Assembly: GCA_964036275.1 (NCBI GenBank)
Contig: CAXIWQ010000464.1
Coordinates: forward strand, 1 to 64,000
Length of the DNA stretch: 64,000 nt
Direction: 5' to 3'
Source of the DNA: Litoditis marina
Lineage: Eukaryota; Nematoda; Chromadorea; Rhabditida; Rhabditidae
This document shows, in pieces, positions 31,401 to 45,600 of the stretch. Below the pieces are notes generated by a model. It was not told where the DNA came from and searched no databases. It saw only the letters and a program-made list of their open reading frames with translations. A program made the translations under genes and the position numbers. Numbering within the stretch: the stretch's first letter is position 1; each line of letters opens with the position of its first letter.

Positions 31401-33632
31401 AAAGTCGATAACCGCGTTAATTCGTATTTCGTGGCTGTGCGCCACAGAATAGATAGTCGTATTAGGTTCTTGTAGCTGGGAGCAACAAACTTGATAGCCG
31501 TATGAACTTTTTCCTGTAGCTGCAAGGCAAAGAGTCAATAACCGCGTTAATTTGTCTTTTGTGGCTGTGCGCCACAGAATATAAAGTCGTATTAGGTTTT
31601 TGTAGCTGGGAGCAACAGACTTGATAGCCGTATAAGCTTTTTCTGTAGCTGCAAGCCAAAGAGTCGATAACAGCGTTAATTCGTATTTTGTGGCTGTGCG
31701 CCACAGAATATAGAGTCGTATTAGGTTCTTGTAGCTGTGAGCAACACACTTGGTAGCCGTATAAGCTTTTTTCTGTAGCTGCAAGCCAAAGAGTCGATAA
31801 CAGCGTTAATTCGTATTTTGTGGCTGTGCGCCACAGAATAGATTGTCGTATTAGGTTTTTGTAGCTGGGAGCAACAGATTTGATAGCCGTATGAACTGTT
31901 CTCTGTAAATGCAAGCCAAAGAGTCGATAACCGCGTTAATTCGTATTTCGTGGCTGTGCGCCACAAAATATATAGTCGTATTAGGTTTTTGTAGCTGGGA
32001 GCAACAGACTTGATAGCCGTATAAACTTTTTTCTGTAGCTGCAAGGCAAAGAGTCAATAACCGCGTTAATTCGTCTTTTGTGGCTGTGCGCCACAAAATA
32101 GATAGTCGTGTTAGGTCTTTGTAGCTGGGAGCAACAGACTGGATAGCCGTATGAACTTTTCTCTGTAACTGCAAGCCAAAGAGTCGATAACCGCGTTAAT
32201 TTGTCTTTTGTGGCTGTGCGCCACAGAATATAAAGTCGTATTAGGTTTTTGTAGCTGGGAGCAACAGACGTGATAGCCGTATGAACTGTTCTCTGTAAGT
32301 GCAAGCCACAGAGTCAATAACCGCGTTAATTCGTATTTTCTGCTTGTGCACCACAGAAAAGATTGTCGTATTAGGTTCTTGTAGCTGTGAGCAACACACT
32401 TGGTAGCCGTATAAGCTTTTTTCTGTAGCTGCAAGCCAAAGAGTCGATAACAGCGTTAATTCGTATTTCGTGGCTGTGCGCCACAGAATAAATAGTCGTA
32501 TTAGGTTCTTGTAGCTGGGAGCAACAAACTTGATAGCCGTATGAACTTTTTCCTGTAGCTGCAAGGCAAAGAGTCAATAACCGCGTTAATTTGTCTTTTG
32601 TGGCTGTGCGCCACAGAATATAAAGTCGTATTAGGTTTTTGTAGCTGGGAGCAACAGACTTGATAGCCGTATAAGCTTTTTCTGTAGCTGCAAGCCAAAG
32701 AGTCGATAACAGCGTTAATTCGTATTTTGTGGCTGTGCGCCACAGAATATATAGTCGTATTAGGTTCTTGTAGCTGTGAGCAACACACTTGGTAGCCGTA
32801 TAAGCTTTTTTCTGTAGCTGCAAGCCAAAGAGTCGATAACAGCGTTAATTCGTATTTTGTGGCTGTGCGCCACAGAATAGATTGTCGTATTAGGTTTTTG
32901 TAGCTGGGAGCAACAGATTTGATAGCCGTATGAACTGTTCTCTGTAAATGCAAGCCAAAGAGTCGATAACCGCGTAAATTCGTATTTCGTGGCTGTGCGC
33001 CACAGAATAGATAGTCGTATTACTTTCTTGTAGCTGGGAGCAACAGACTTGATAGCCGTATAAATTTTTTCTGTAGCTGCAAGGCAAAGAGGTAATAATC
33101 GCGTTAATTTGTCTTTTGTGGCTGTGCGCCACAGAATATAAAGTCGTATTAGGTTTTTGTAGCCATGAGCAACAGACTTGATAGCCGTATAAACTTTTTT
33201 CTGTAGCTGCAAGCCAAAGAGTCGATAACAGCGTTAATTCGTATTTTGTGGCTGTGCGCCACAGAATATATAGTCGTATTAGGTTCTTGTAGCTGTGAGC
33301 AACACACTTGGTAGCCGTATAAGCTTTTTTTCTGTAGCTGCAAGGCAAAGAGTCAATAACCGCGTTAATTTGTCTTTTGTGGCTGTGCGCCACAGAATAT
33401 AAAGTCGTATTAGGTTTTTGTAGCTGGGAGCAACAGACTTGATAGCCGTATAAGCTTTTTCTGTAGCTGCAAGCCAAAGAGTAGATAACAGCGTTAATTC
33501 GTATTTTGTGGCTGTGCGCCACAGAATATATAGTCGTATTAGGTTCTTGTAGCTGTGAGCAACACACTTGGTAGCCGTATAAGCTTTTTTTCTGTAGCTG
33601 CAAGCCAAAGAGTCGATAACAGCGTTAATTCG

Positions 33633-33659
33633 TATTTTGTGGCGCACAGCCACAAAATA
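33633..33659. repeat. Inverted hairpin in a satellite monomer (first copy)
   Basis: The hairpin core reads TGTGGCGCACAGCCACA (33638-33654), the exact reverse complement of the normal core TGTGGCTGTGCGCCACA, while both flanks keep normal orientation. Arms are perfect over 11 bp (TATTTTGTGGC / GCCACAAAATA) with loop GCACA. Confidence 0.9.
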
Positions 33660-34013
33660 TTTTGTCGTATTAGGTTTTTGTAGCTGGGAGCAACAGATTT
33701 GATAGCCGTATGAACTGTTCTCTGTAAATGCAAGCCAAAGAGTCGATAACCGCGTAAATTCGTATTTCGTGGCTGTGCGCCACAGAATAGATAGTCGTAT
33801 TACTTTCTTGTAGCTGGGAGCAACAGACTTGATAGCCGTATAAATTTTTTTCTGTAGCTGCAAGGCAAAGAGGTAATAATCGCGTTAATTTGTCTTTTGT
33901 GGCTGTGCGCCACAGAATATAAAGTCGTATTAGGTTTTTGTAGCCATGAGCAACAGACTTGATAGCCGTATAAACTTTTTTCTGTAGCTGCAAGCCAAAG
34001 AGTCGATAACAGC

Positions 34014-34032
34014 GTTAATTCCGCCACAGAAT
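34014..34032. repeat. Monomer with a 16-bp deletion removing one hairpin arm
   Basis: GTTAATTC is followed directly by CGCCACAGAAT. The left arm, the preceding TATTTT and most of the loop are missing compared with neighbouring monomers. Confidence 0.8.
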
Positions 34033-36784
34033 ATATAGTCGTATTAGGTTCTTGTAGCTGTGAGCAACACACTTGGTAGCCGTATAAGCTTTTTTTCTGT
34101 AGCTGCAAGGCAAAGAGTCAATAACCGCGTTAATTTGTCTTTTGTGGCTGTGCGCCACAGAATATAAAGTCGTATTAGGTTTTTGTAGCTGGGAGCAACA
34201 GACTTGATAGCCGTATAAGCTTTTTCTGTAGCTGCAAGCCAAAGAGTCGATAACAGCGTTAATTCGTATTTTGTGGCTGTGCGCCACAGAATATATAGTC
34301 GTATTAGGTTCTTGTAGCTGTGAGCAACACACTTGGTAGCCGTATAAGCTTTTTTTCTGTAGCTGCAAGCCAAAGAGTCGATAACAGCGTTAATTCGTAT
34401 TTTGTGGCTGTGCGCCACAGAATAGATTGTCGTATTAGGTTTTTGTAGCTGGGAGCAACAGATTTGATAGCCGTATGAACTGTTCTCTGTAAATGCAAGC
34501 CAAAGAGTCGATAACCGCGTAAATTCGTATTTCGTGGCTGTGCGCCACAGAATATAAAGTCGTATTAGGTTTTTGTAGCTGGGAGCAACAGACTTGGTAG
34601 CCGTATATACTTTTTTCTGTAGCTGCAAGCCAAAGAGTCGATAACAGCGTTAATTCGTATTTTGTGGCTGTGCGCCACAGAATAGATTGTCGTATTAGGT
34701 TTTTGTAGCTGGGAGCAACAGATTTGATAGCCGTATGAACTGTTCTCTGTAAATGCAAGCCAAAGAGTCGATAACCGCGTAAATCGTATTTCGTGGCTGT
34801 GCGCCACAGAATAGATAGTCGTATTAGGTTCTTGTAGCTGGGAGCAACACACTTGATAGCCGTATGAACTTTTTCCTGTAGCTGCAAGGCAAAGAGTCAA
34901 TAACCGCGTTAATTTGTCTTTTGTGGCTGTGCGCCACAGAATATAAAGTCGTATTAGGATTTTGTAGCTGGGAGCAACAGACTTGATAGCCGTATAAGCT
35001 TTTTCTGTAGCTGCAAGCCAAAGAGTCGATAACAGCGTTAATTCGTATTTTGTGGCTGTGCGCCACAGAATATATAGTCGTATTAGGTTCTTGTAGCTGT
35101 GAGCAACACACTTGGTAGCCGTATAAGCTTTTTTCTGTAGCTGCAGCCAAAGAGTCGATAACAGCGTTAATTCGTATTTTGTGGCTGTGCGTGGCCACAG
35201 AATAGATTGTCGTATTAGGTTTTTGTAGCTGGGAGCAACAGATTTGATAGCCGTATGAACTGTTCTCTGTAAATGCAAGCCAAAGAGTCGATAACCGCGT
35301 AAATTCGTATTTCGTGGCTGTGCGCCACAGAATAGATAGTCGTATTACTTTCTTGTAGCTGGGAGCAACAGACTTGATAGCCGTATAAACTTTTTCTGCA
35401 GCTGCAAGGCAAAGAGGTAATAATCGCGTTAATTTGTCTTTTGTGGCTGTGCGCCACAGAATATAAAGTCGTATTAGGTTTTTGTAGCCATGAGCAACAG
35501 ACTGATAGCCGTATAAACTTTTTTTCTGTAGCTGCAAGGCAAAGAGTCAATAACCGCGTTAATTTGTCTTTTGTGGCTGTGCGCCACAGAATATAAAGTC
35601 GTATTAGGTTTTTGTAGCTGGGAGCAACAGACTTGATAGCCGTATAAGCTTTTTCTGTAGCTGCAAGCCAAAGAGTCGATAACAGCGTTAATTCGTATTT
35701 TGTGGCTGTGCGCCACAGAATATATAGTCGTATTAGGTTCTTGTAGCTGTGAGCAACACACTTGGTAGCCGTATAAGCTTTTTTCTGTAGCTGCAAGCCA
35801 AAGAGTCGATAACAGCGTTAATTCGTATTTTGTGGCTGTGCGCCACAGAATAGATTGTCGTATTAGGTTTTTGTAGCTGGGAGCAACAGATTTGATAGCC
35901 GTATGAACTGTTCTCTGTAAATGCAAGCCAAAGAGTCGATAACCGCGTAAATTCGTATTTCGTGGCTGTGCGCCACAGAATAGATAGTCGTATTACTTTC
36001 TTGTAGCTGGGAGCAACAGACTGATAGCCGTATAAACTTTTTTCTGTAGCTGCAAGGCAAAGAGGTAATAATCGCGTTAATTTGTCTTTTGTGGCTGTGC
36101 GCCACAGAATATAAAGTCGTATTAGGTTTTGTAGCCATGAGCAACAGACTTGATAGCCGTATAAACTTTTTTCTGTAGCTGCAAGGCAAAGAGTCAATAA
36201 CCGCGTTAATTTGTCTTTTGTGGCTGTGCGCCACAGAATATAAAGTCGTATTAGGTTTTTGTAGCTGGGAGCAACAGACTTGATAGCCGTATAAGCTTTT
36301 TCTGTAGCTGCAAGCCAAAGAGTCGATAACAGCGTTAATTCGTATTTTGTGGCTGTGCGCCACAGAATATATAGTCGTATTAGGTTCTTGTAGCTGTGAG
36401 CAACACACTTGGTAGCCGTATAAGCTTTTTTTCTGTAGCTGCAAGCCAAAGAGTCGATAACAGCGTTAATTCGTATTTGTGGCTGTGCGCCACAGAATAT
36501 AAAGTCGTATTAGGTTTTTGTAGCTGGGAGCAACAGACTTGATAGCCGTATAAGCTTTTTCTGTAGCTGCAAGCCAAAGAGTCGATAACAGCGTTAATTT
36601 GTATTTTGTGGCTGTGCGCCACAGAATATATAGTCGTATTAGGTTCTTGTAGCTGTGAGCAACACACTTGGTAGCCGTATAAGCTTTTTTCTGTAGCTGC
36701 AAGCCAAAGAGTCGATAACAGCGTTAATTCGTATTTTGTGGCTGTGCGCCACAGAATAGATTGTCGTATTAGGTTTTTGTAGCT

Positions 36785-38420
36785 GGGAGCAACACACTTG
36801 GTAGCCGTATAAGCTTTTTTTCTGTAGCTGCAAGCCAAAGAGTCGATAACAGCGTTAATTCGTATTTTGTGGCTGTGCGCCACAGAATATATAGTCGTAT
36901 TAGGTTCTTGTAGCTGTGAGCAACACACTTGGTAGCCGTATGAACTGTTCTCTGTAAATGCAAGCCAAAGAGTCGATAACCGCGTAAATTCGTATTTCGT
37001 GGCTGTGCGCCACAGAATAGATAGTCGTATTACTTTCTTGTAGCTGGGAGCAACAGACTTGATAGCCGTATAAACTTTTTTCTGTAGCTGCAAGGCAAAG
37101 AGGTAATAATCGCGTTAATTTGTCTTTTGTGGCTGTGCGCCACAGAATATAAAGTCGTATTAGGTTTTTGTAGCCATGAGCAACAGACTTGATAGCCGTA
37201 TAAACTTTTTTCTGTAGCTGCAAGGCAAAGAGTCAATAACCGCGTTAATTTGTCTTTTGTGGCTGTGCGCCACAGAATATAAAGTCGTATTAGGTTTTTG
37301 TAGCTGGGAGCAACAGACTTGATAGCCGTATAAGCTTTTTCTGTAGCTGCAAGCCAAAGAGTCGATAACAGCGTTAATTCGTATTTTGTGGCTGTGTGCC
37401 ACAGAATATATAGTCGTATTAGGTTCTTGTAGCTGTGAGCAACACACTTGGTAGCCGTATAAGCTTTTTTTCTGTAGCTGCAAGCCAAAGAGTCGATAAC
37501 AGCGTTAATTCGTATTTTGTGGCTGTGCGCCACAGAATATAAAGTCGTATTAGGTTTTTGTAGCTGGGAGCAACAGACTTGATAGCCGTATAAGCTTTTT
37601 CTGTAGCTGCAAGCCAAAGAGTCGATAACAGCGTTAATTTGTATTTTGTGGCTGTGCGCCACAGAATATATAGTCGTATTAGGTTCTTGTAGCTGTGAGC
37701 AACACACTTGGTAGCCGTATAAGCTTTTTTCTGTAGCTGCAAGCCAAAGAGTCGATAACAGCGTTAATTCGTATTTTGTGGCTGTGCGCCACAGAATAGA
37801 TTGTCGTATTAGGTTTTTGTAGCTGGGAGCAACACACTTGGTAGCCGTATAAGCTTTTTTTCTGTAGCTGCAAGCCAAAGAGTCGATAACAGCGTTAATT
37901 CGTATTTTGTGGCTGTGCGCCACAGAATATATAGTCGTATTAGGTTCTTGTAGCTGTGAGCAACACACTTGGTAGCCGTATGAACTGTTCTCTGTAAATG
38001 CAAGCCAAAGAGTCGATAACCGCGTAAATTCGTATTTCGTGGCTGTGCGCCACAGAATAGATAGTCGTATTACTTTCTTGTAGCTGGGAGCAACAGACTT
38101 GATAGCCGTATAAACTTTTTTCTGCAGCTGCAAGGCAAAGAGGTAATAATCGCGTTAATTTGTCTTTTGTGGCTGTGCGCCACAGAATATAAAGTCGTAT
38201 TAGGTTTTTGTAGCCATGAGCAACAGACTTGATAGCCGTATAAACTTTTTTCTGTAGCTGCAAGGCAAAGAGTCAATAACCGCGTTAATTTGTCTTTTGT
38301 GGCTGTGCGCCACAGAATATAAAGTCGTATTAGGTTTTTGTAGCTGGGAGCAACAGACTTGATAGCCGTATAAGCTTTTTCTGTAGCTGCAAGCCAAAGA
38401 GTCGATAACAGCGTTAATTC
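36785..38420. repeat. Satellite block duplicated at 51078-52710
   Basis: About 1.6 kb matches 51078-52710 at a 14293-bp offset, with the same order of monomer subtypes, including the GGTAATAATCGCG unit and two successive CTGTGAGC/CTGGGAGC alternations. Confidence 0.7.
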
Positions 38421-39189
38421 GTATTTTGTGGCTGTGCGCCACAGAATATATAGTCGTATTAGGTTCTTGTAGCTGTGAGCAACACACTTGGTAGCCGTAT
38501 AAGCTTTTTTTCTGTAGCTGCAAGCCAAAGAGTCGATAACAGCGTTAATTCGTATTTTGTGGCTGTGCGCCACAGAATATAAAGTCGTATTAGGTTTTTG
38601 TAGCTGGGAGCAACAGACTTGATAGCCGTATAAGCTTTTTCTGTAGCTGCAAGCCAAAGAGTCGATAACAGCGTTAATTTGTATTTTGTGGCTGTGCGCC
38701 ACAGAATATATAGTCGTATTAGGTTCTTGTAGCTGTGAGCAACACACTTGGTAGCCGTATAAGCTTTTTCTGTAGCTGCAAGCCAAAGAGTCGATAACAG
38801 CGTTAATTCGTATTTTGTGGCTGTGCGCCACAGAATATAAAGTCGTATTAGGTTTTTGTAGCTGGGAGCAACAGACTTGATAGCCGTATAAGCTTTTTCT
38901 GTAGCTGCAAGCCAAAGAGTCGATAACAGCGTTAATTTGTCTTTTGTGGCTGTGCGCCACAGAATAGATTGTCGTATCAGGTTTTTGTAGCTGGGAGCAA
39001 CAGACTTGATAGCCGTATGAACTTTTCTCTGTAGCTGCAAGCCAACAAGTCGATAACCGCGATATTTCGTGTTTTGTGGCTGTGCGCCACAGAATATAAA
39101 GTCGTATTAGGTTTTCGTAGCTGGGAGCAACAGACTTGATAGCCGTATGATTTTTTTTCTGTAGCTGCAAGGCAAAGAGTCAATAACCG

Positions 39190-42100
39190 CGTTAATTTGT
39201 CTTTTGTGGCTGTGCGCCACAGAATAGATTGTCGTATCAGGTTTTTGTAGCTGGGAGCAACAGACTTGATAGCCGTATGAACTTTTCTCTGTAGCTGCAA
39301 GCCAACAAGTCGATAACCGCGATATTTCGTGTTTTGTGGCTGTGCGCCACAGAATATAAAGTCGTATTAGGTTTTCGTAGCTGGGAGCAACAGACTTGAT
39401 AGCCGTATGATTTTTTTTCTGTAGCTGCAAGGCAAAGAGTCAATAACCGCGTTAATTTGTCTTTTGTGGCTGTGCGCCACAGAATAGATTGTCGTATTAG
39501 GTTTTTGTAGCTGGGAGCAACAGATTTGATAGCCGTATGAAATATTCTCTGTAACTGCGAGGCAAAGAGTCAATAACCGCGTTAATTCGTCTTTTGTGGC
39601 TGTGCGCCACAGAATATATAGTCGTATTAGGTTTTTGTAGCTAGGAGCAACAGACTTGATAGCCGTATGAACTGTTCTCTGTAGCTGCAAGGCAAAGAGT
39701 CGATAACCGCGTTAATTCGTATTTTGTGGCTGTGCGCCACAGAATATATAGTCGTATTAGGTTTTTGTAGCTAGGAGCAACAGACTTGATAGCCGTATGA
39801 ACTGTTCTCTGTAGCTGCAAGGCAAAGAGTCGATAACCGCGTTAATTCGTATTTTGTGGCTGTGCGCCACAGAATAGATAGTCGTATTAGGTTTTTTTAG
39901 CTGGGAGCAACATACTTGATAGCCGTATAACCTTTTTCCTGTAGCTGCACGGCAAAGAGTCAATAACCGCGTAAATTTGTCTTTTGTGGCTGTGCGCCAC
40001 AGAATATAAAGTCGTATTAGGTTTTCGTAGCTGGGAGCAACAGACTTGATAGCCGTATGAATTTTTTTCTGTAGCCGCAAGGCAAAGAGGTAATAACCGC
40101 GTTAATTTGTCTTTTGTGGCTGTGCGCCACAGAATAGATTGTCGTATCAGGTTTTTGTAGCTGGGAGCAACAGACTTGATAGCCGTATGAACTTTTCTCT
40201 GTAGCTGCAAGCCAACAAGTCGATAACCGCGATAATTCGTATTTTGTGGCTGTGCGCCACAGAATATATAGTCGTATTAGGTTCTTGTAGCTGTGAGCAA
40301 CACACTTGGTAGCCGTATAAGCTTTTTTCTGTAGCTGCAAGCCAAAGAGTCGATAACAGCGTTAATTCGTATTTTGTGGCTGTGCGCCACAGAATAGATT
40401 GTCGTATTAGGTTTTTGTAGCTGGGAGCAACACACTTGGTAGCCGTATAAGCTTTTTTTCTGTAGCTGCAAGCCAAAGAGTCGATAACAGCGTTAATTCG
40501 TATTTTGTGGCTGTGCGCCACAGAATATATAGTCGTATTAGGTTCTTGTAGCTGTGAGCAACACACTTGGTAGCCGTATGAACTGTTCTCTGTAAATGCA
40601 AGCCAAAGAGTCGATAACCGCGTAAATTCGTATTTCGTGGCTGTGCGCCACAGAATAGATAGTCGTATTACTTTCTTGTAGTTGGGAGCAACAGACTTGA
40701 TAGCCGTATAAACTTTTTTCTGTAGCTGCAAGGCAAAGAGTCAATAACCGCGTTAATTTGTCTTTTGTGGCTGTGCGCCACAGAATATAAAGTCGTATTA
40801 GGTTTTTGTAGCTGGGAGCAACAGACTTGATAGCCGTATAAGCTTTTTCTGTAGCTGCAAGCCAAAGAGTCGATAACAGCGTTAATTCGTATTTTGTGGC
40901 TGTGCGCCACAGAATATATAGTCGTATTAGGTTCTTGTAGCTGTGAGCAACACACTTGGTAGCCGTATAAGCTTTTTTTCTGTAGCTGCAAGCCAAAGAG
41001 TCGATAACAGCGTTAATTCGTATTTTGTGGCTGTGCGCCACAGAATATAAAGTCGTATTAGGTTTTTGTAGCTGGGAGCAACAGACTTGATAGCCGTATA
41101 AGCTTTTTCTGTAGCTGCAAGCCAAAGAGTCGATAACAGCGTTAATTTGTATTTTGTGGCTGTGCGCCACAGAATATATAGTCGTATTAGGTTCTTGTAG
41201 CTGTGAGCAACACACTTGGTAGCCGTATAAGCTTTTTTCTGTAGCTGCAAGCCAAAGAGTCGATAACAGCGTTAATTCGTATTTTGTGGCTGTGCGCCAC
41301 AGAATAGATTGTCGTATTAGGTTTTTGTAGCTGGGAGCAACAGATTTGATAGCCGTATGAACTGTTCTCTGTAAATGCAAGCCAAAGAGTCGATAACCGC
41401 GTAAATTCGTATTTCGTGGCTGTGCGCCACAGAATAGATAGTCGTATTACTTTCTTGTAGCTGGGAGCAACAGACTTGATAGCCGTATAAACTTTTTTCT
41501 GTAGCTGCAAGGCAAAGAGGTAATAATCGCGTTAATTTGTCTTTTGTGGCTGTGCGCCACAGAATATAAAGTCGTATTAGGTTTTTGTAGCCATGAGCAA
41601 CAGACTTGATAGCCGTATGATTTTTTTTCTGTAGCTGCAAGGCAAAGAGTCAATAACCGCGTTAATTTGTCTTTTGTGGCTGTGCGCCACAGAATATAAA
41701 GTCGTATTAGGTTTTTGTAGCTGGGAGCAACAGACTTGATAGCCGTATAAGCTTTTTCTGTAGCTGCAAGCCAAAGAGTCGATAACAGCGTTAATTCGTA
41801 TTTTGTGGCTGTGCGCCACAGAATATATAGTCGTATTAGGTTCTTGTAGCTGTGAGCAACACACTTGGTAGCCGTATAAGCTTTTTTTCTGTAGCTGCAA
41901 GCCAAAGAGTCGATAACAGCGTTAATTCGTATTTTGTGGCTGTGCGCCACAGAATATAAAGTCGTATTAGGTTTTTGTAGCTGGGAGCAACAGACTTGAT
42001 AGCCGTATAAGCTTTTTCTGTAGCTGCAAGCCAAAGAGTCGATAACAGCGTTAATTTGTATTTTGTGGCTGTGCGCCACAGAATATATAGTCGTATTAGG

Positions 42101-42630
42101 TTCTGGTAGCTGTGAGCAACACACTTGGTAGCCGTATAAGCTTTTTTCTGTAGCTGCAAGCCAAAGAGTCGATAACAGCGTTAATTCGTATTTTGTGGCT
42201 GTGCGCCACAGAATAGATTGTCGTATTAGGTTTTTGTAGCTGGGAGCAACAGATTTGATAGCCGTATGAACTTTTTCCTGTAGCTGCAAGGCAAAGAGTC
42301 AATAACCGCGTTAATTTATCTTTTGTGGCTGTGCGCCACAGAATATAAAGTCGTATTAGGTTTTTGTAGCTGGGAGCAACAGACTTGATAGCCGTATAAG
42401 CTTTTTCTGTAGCTGCAAGCCAAAGAGTCGATAACAGCGTTAATTCGTATTTTGTGGCTGTGCGCCACAGAATATATAGTCGTATTAGGTTCTTGTAGCT
42501 GTGAGCAACACACTTGGTAGCCGTATAAGCTTTTTTCTGTAGCTGCAAGCCAAAGAGTCGATAACAGCGTTAATTCGTATTTTGTGGCTGTGCGCCACAG
42601 AATAGATTGTCGTATTAGGTTTTTGTAGCT
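39190..42630. repeat. Satellite block duplicated at 57645-60955
   Basis: The monomer series here, including the distinctive ACCGCGATATTTCGTG, CTGCGAGGC and GGTTTTTTTAGC units, recurs at 57645-60955. The offset is 18454 bp on the left and 18324 bp on the right, because one monomer (near 39627-39756) is duplicated in this copy only. Confidence 0.8.
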
Positions 42631-45600
42631 GGGAGCAACAGATTTGATAGCCGTATGAACTGTTCTCTGTAAATGCAAGCCAAAGAGTCGATAACCGCGT
42701 AAATTCGTATTTCGTGGCTGTGCGCCACAGAATAGATAGTCGTATTACTTTCTTGTAGCTGGGAGCAACAGACTTGATAGCCGTATAAACTTTTTTCTGT
42801 AGCTGCAAGGCAAAGAGGTAATAACCGCGTTAATTTGTCTTTTGTGGCTGTGCGCCACAGAATATAAAGTCGTATTAGGTTTTTGTAGCCATGAGCAACA
42901 GACTTGATAGCCGTATAAACTTTTTTCTGTAGCTGCAAGGCAAAGAGTCAATAACCGCGTTAATTTGTCTTTTGTGGCTGTGCGCCACAGAATATAAAGT
43001 CGTATTAGGTTTTTGTAGCTGGGAGCAACAGACTTGTTAGCCGTATAAGCTTTTTCTGTAGCTGCAAGCCAAAGAGTCGATAACAGCGTTAATTCGTATT
43101 TTGTGGCTGTGCGCCACAGAATAGATTGTCGTATTAGGTTTTTGTAGCTGGGAGCAACAGATTTGATAGCCGTATGAACTTTTTCCTGTAGCTGCAAGGC
43201 AAAGAGTCAATAACCGCGTTAATTTATCTTTTGTGGCTGTGCGCCACAGAATATAAAGTCGTATTAGGTTTTTGTAGCTGGGAGCAACAGACTTGATAGC
43301 CGTATAAGCTTTTTCTGTAGCTGCAAGCCAAAGAGTCGATAACAGCGTTAATTCGTATTTTGTGGCTGTGCGCCACAGAATATATAGTCGTATTAGGTTC
43401 TTGTAGCTGTGAGCAACACACTTGGTAGCCGTATAAGCTTTTTTCTGTAGCTGCAAGCCAAAGAGTCGATAACAGCGTTAATTCGTATTTTGTGGCTGTG
43501 CGCCACAGAATAGATTGTCGTATTAGGTTTTTGTAGCTGGGAGCAACAGATTTGATAGCCGTATGAACTGTTCTCTGTAAATGCAAGCCAAAGAGTCGAT
43601 AACCGCGTAAATTCGTATTTCGTGGCTGTGCGCCACAGAATAGATAGTCGTATTACTTTCTTGTAGCTGGGAGCAACAGACTTGATAGCCGTATAAACTT
43701 TTTTCTGTAGCTGCAAGGCAAAGAGGTAATAACCGCGTTAATTTGTCTTTTGTGGCTGTGCGCCACAGAATATAAAGTCGTATTAGGTTTTTGTAGCCAT
43801 GAGCAACAGACTTGATAGCCGTATAAACTTTTTTCTGTAGCTGCAAGGCAAAGAGTCAATAACCGCGTTAATTTGTCTTTTGTGGCTGTGCGCCACAGAA
43901 TATAAAGTCGTATTAGGTTTTTGTAGCTGGGAGCAACAGACTTGTTAGCCGTATAAGCTTTTTCTGTAGCTGCAAGCCAAAGAGTCGATAACAGCGTTAA
44001 TTCGTATTTTGTGGCTGTGCGCCACAGAATATATAGTCGTATTAGGTTTTTGTAGCTGGGAGCAACAGACTTGATAGCCGTATAAGCTTTTTCTGTAGCT
44101 GCAAGCCAAAGAGTCGATAACAGCGTTAATTCGTATTTTGTGGCTGTGCGCCACAGAATATATAGTCGTATTAGGTTCTTGTAGCTGTGAGCAACACACT
44201 TGGTAGCCGTATAAGCTTTTTTTCTGTAGCTGCAAGCCAAAGAGTCGATAACAGCGTTAATTCGTATTTTGTGGCTGTGCGCCACAGAATAGATTGTCGT
44301 ATTAGGTTTTTGTAGCTGGGAGCAACAGATTTGATAGCCGTATGAACTGTTCTCTGTAAATGCAAGCCAAAGAGTCGATAACCGCGTAAATTCGTATTTC
44401 GTGGCTGTGCGCCACAGAATATAAAGTCGTATTAGGTTTTTGTAGCTGGGAGCAACATACTTGATAGCCGTATAAGCTCTTTCTGTAGCTGCAAGCCAAA
44501 GAGTTGATAACAGCGTTAATTCGTATTTTGTGGCTGTGCGCCACAGAATATATAGTCGTATTAGGTTCTTGTAGCTGTGAGCAACACACTTGGTAGCCGT
44601 ATAAGCTTTTTTCTGTAGCTGCAAGCCAAAGAGTCGATAACAGCGTTAATTCGTATTTTGTGGCTGTGCGCCACAGAATAGATTGTCGTATTAGGTTTTT
44701 GTAGCTGGGAGCAACAGATTTGATAGCCGTATGAACTTTTTCCTGTAGCTGCAAGGCAAAGAGTCAATAACCGCGTTAATTTATCTTTTGTGGCTGTGCG
44801 CCACAGAATATAAAGTCGTATTAGGTTTTTGTAGCTGGGAGCAACAGACTTGATAGCCGTATAAGCTTTTTCTGTAGCTGCAAGCCAAAGAGTCGATAAC
44901 AGCGTTAATTCGTATTTTGTGGCTGTGCGCCACAGAATATATAGTCGTATTAGGTTCTTGTAGCTGTGAGCAACACACTTGGTAGCCGTATAAGCTTTTT
45001 TCTGTAGCTGCAAGCCAAAGAGTCGATAACAGCGTTAATTCGTATTTTGTGGCTGTGCGCCACAGAATATATTGTCGTATTAGGTTTTTGTAGCTGGGAG
45101 CAACAGACGTGATAGCCGTATGAACTGTTCTCTGTAAGTGCAAGCCACAGAGTCAATAACCGCGTTAATTCGTATTTTCTGCTTGTGCACCACAGAAAAG
45201 ATTGTCGTATTAGGTTTTTGTAGCTGGGAGCAACAGACTTGATAGCCGTATAAACTTTTTCCTGTAGCTGCAAGGCAAAGAGTCAATAACCGCGTTAAAC
45301 TGTCTTTTGTGGCTGTGCGCCACAGGATATACAGTCGTATTAGGTTTTTGTAGTTGTGAGCAACAGACTTGATAGCCGTGTGATTTTTTTTTTCTGTAAC
45401 TGCAAGCCGAAAAGTCGATAACCGCGTTAATTCGTATTTCGTGGCTGTGCGCCACAGAATAGATAGTCGTATTAGGTTCTTGTAGCTGGGAGCAACAAAC
45501 TTGATAGCCGTATGAACTTTTTCCTGTAGCTGCAAGGCAAAGAGTCAATAACCGCGTTAATTTGTCTTTTGTGGCTGTGCGCCACAGAATATAAAGTCGT

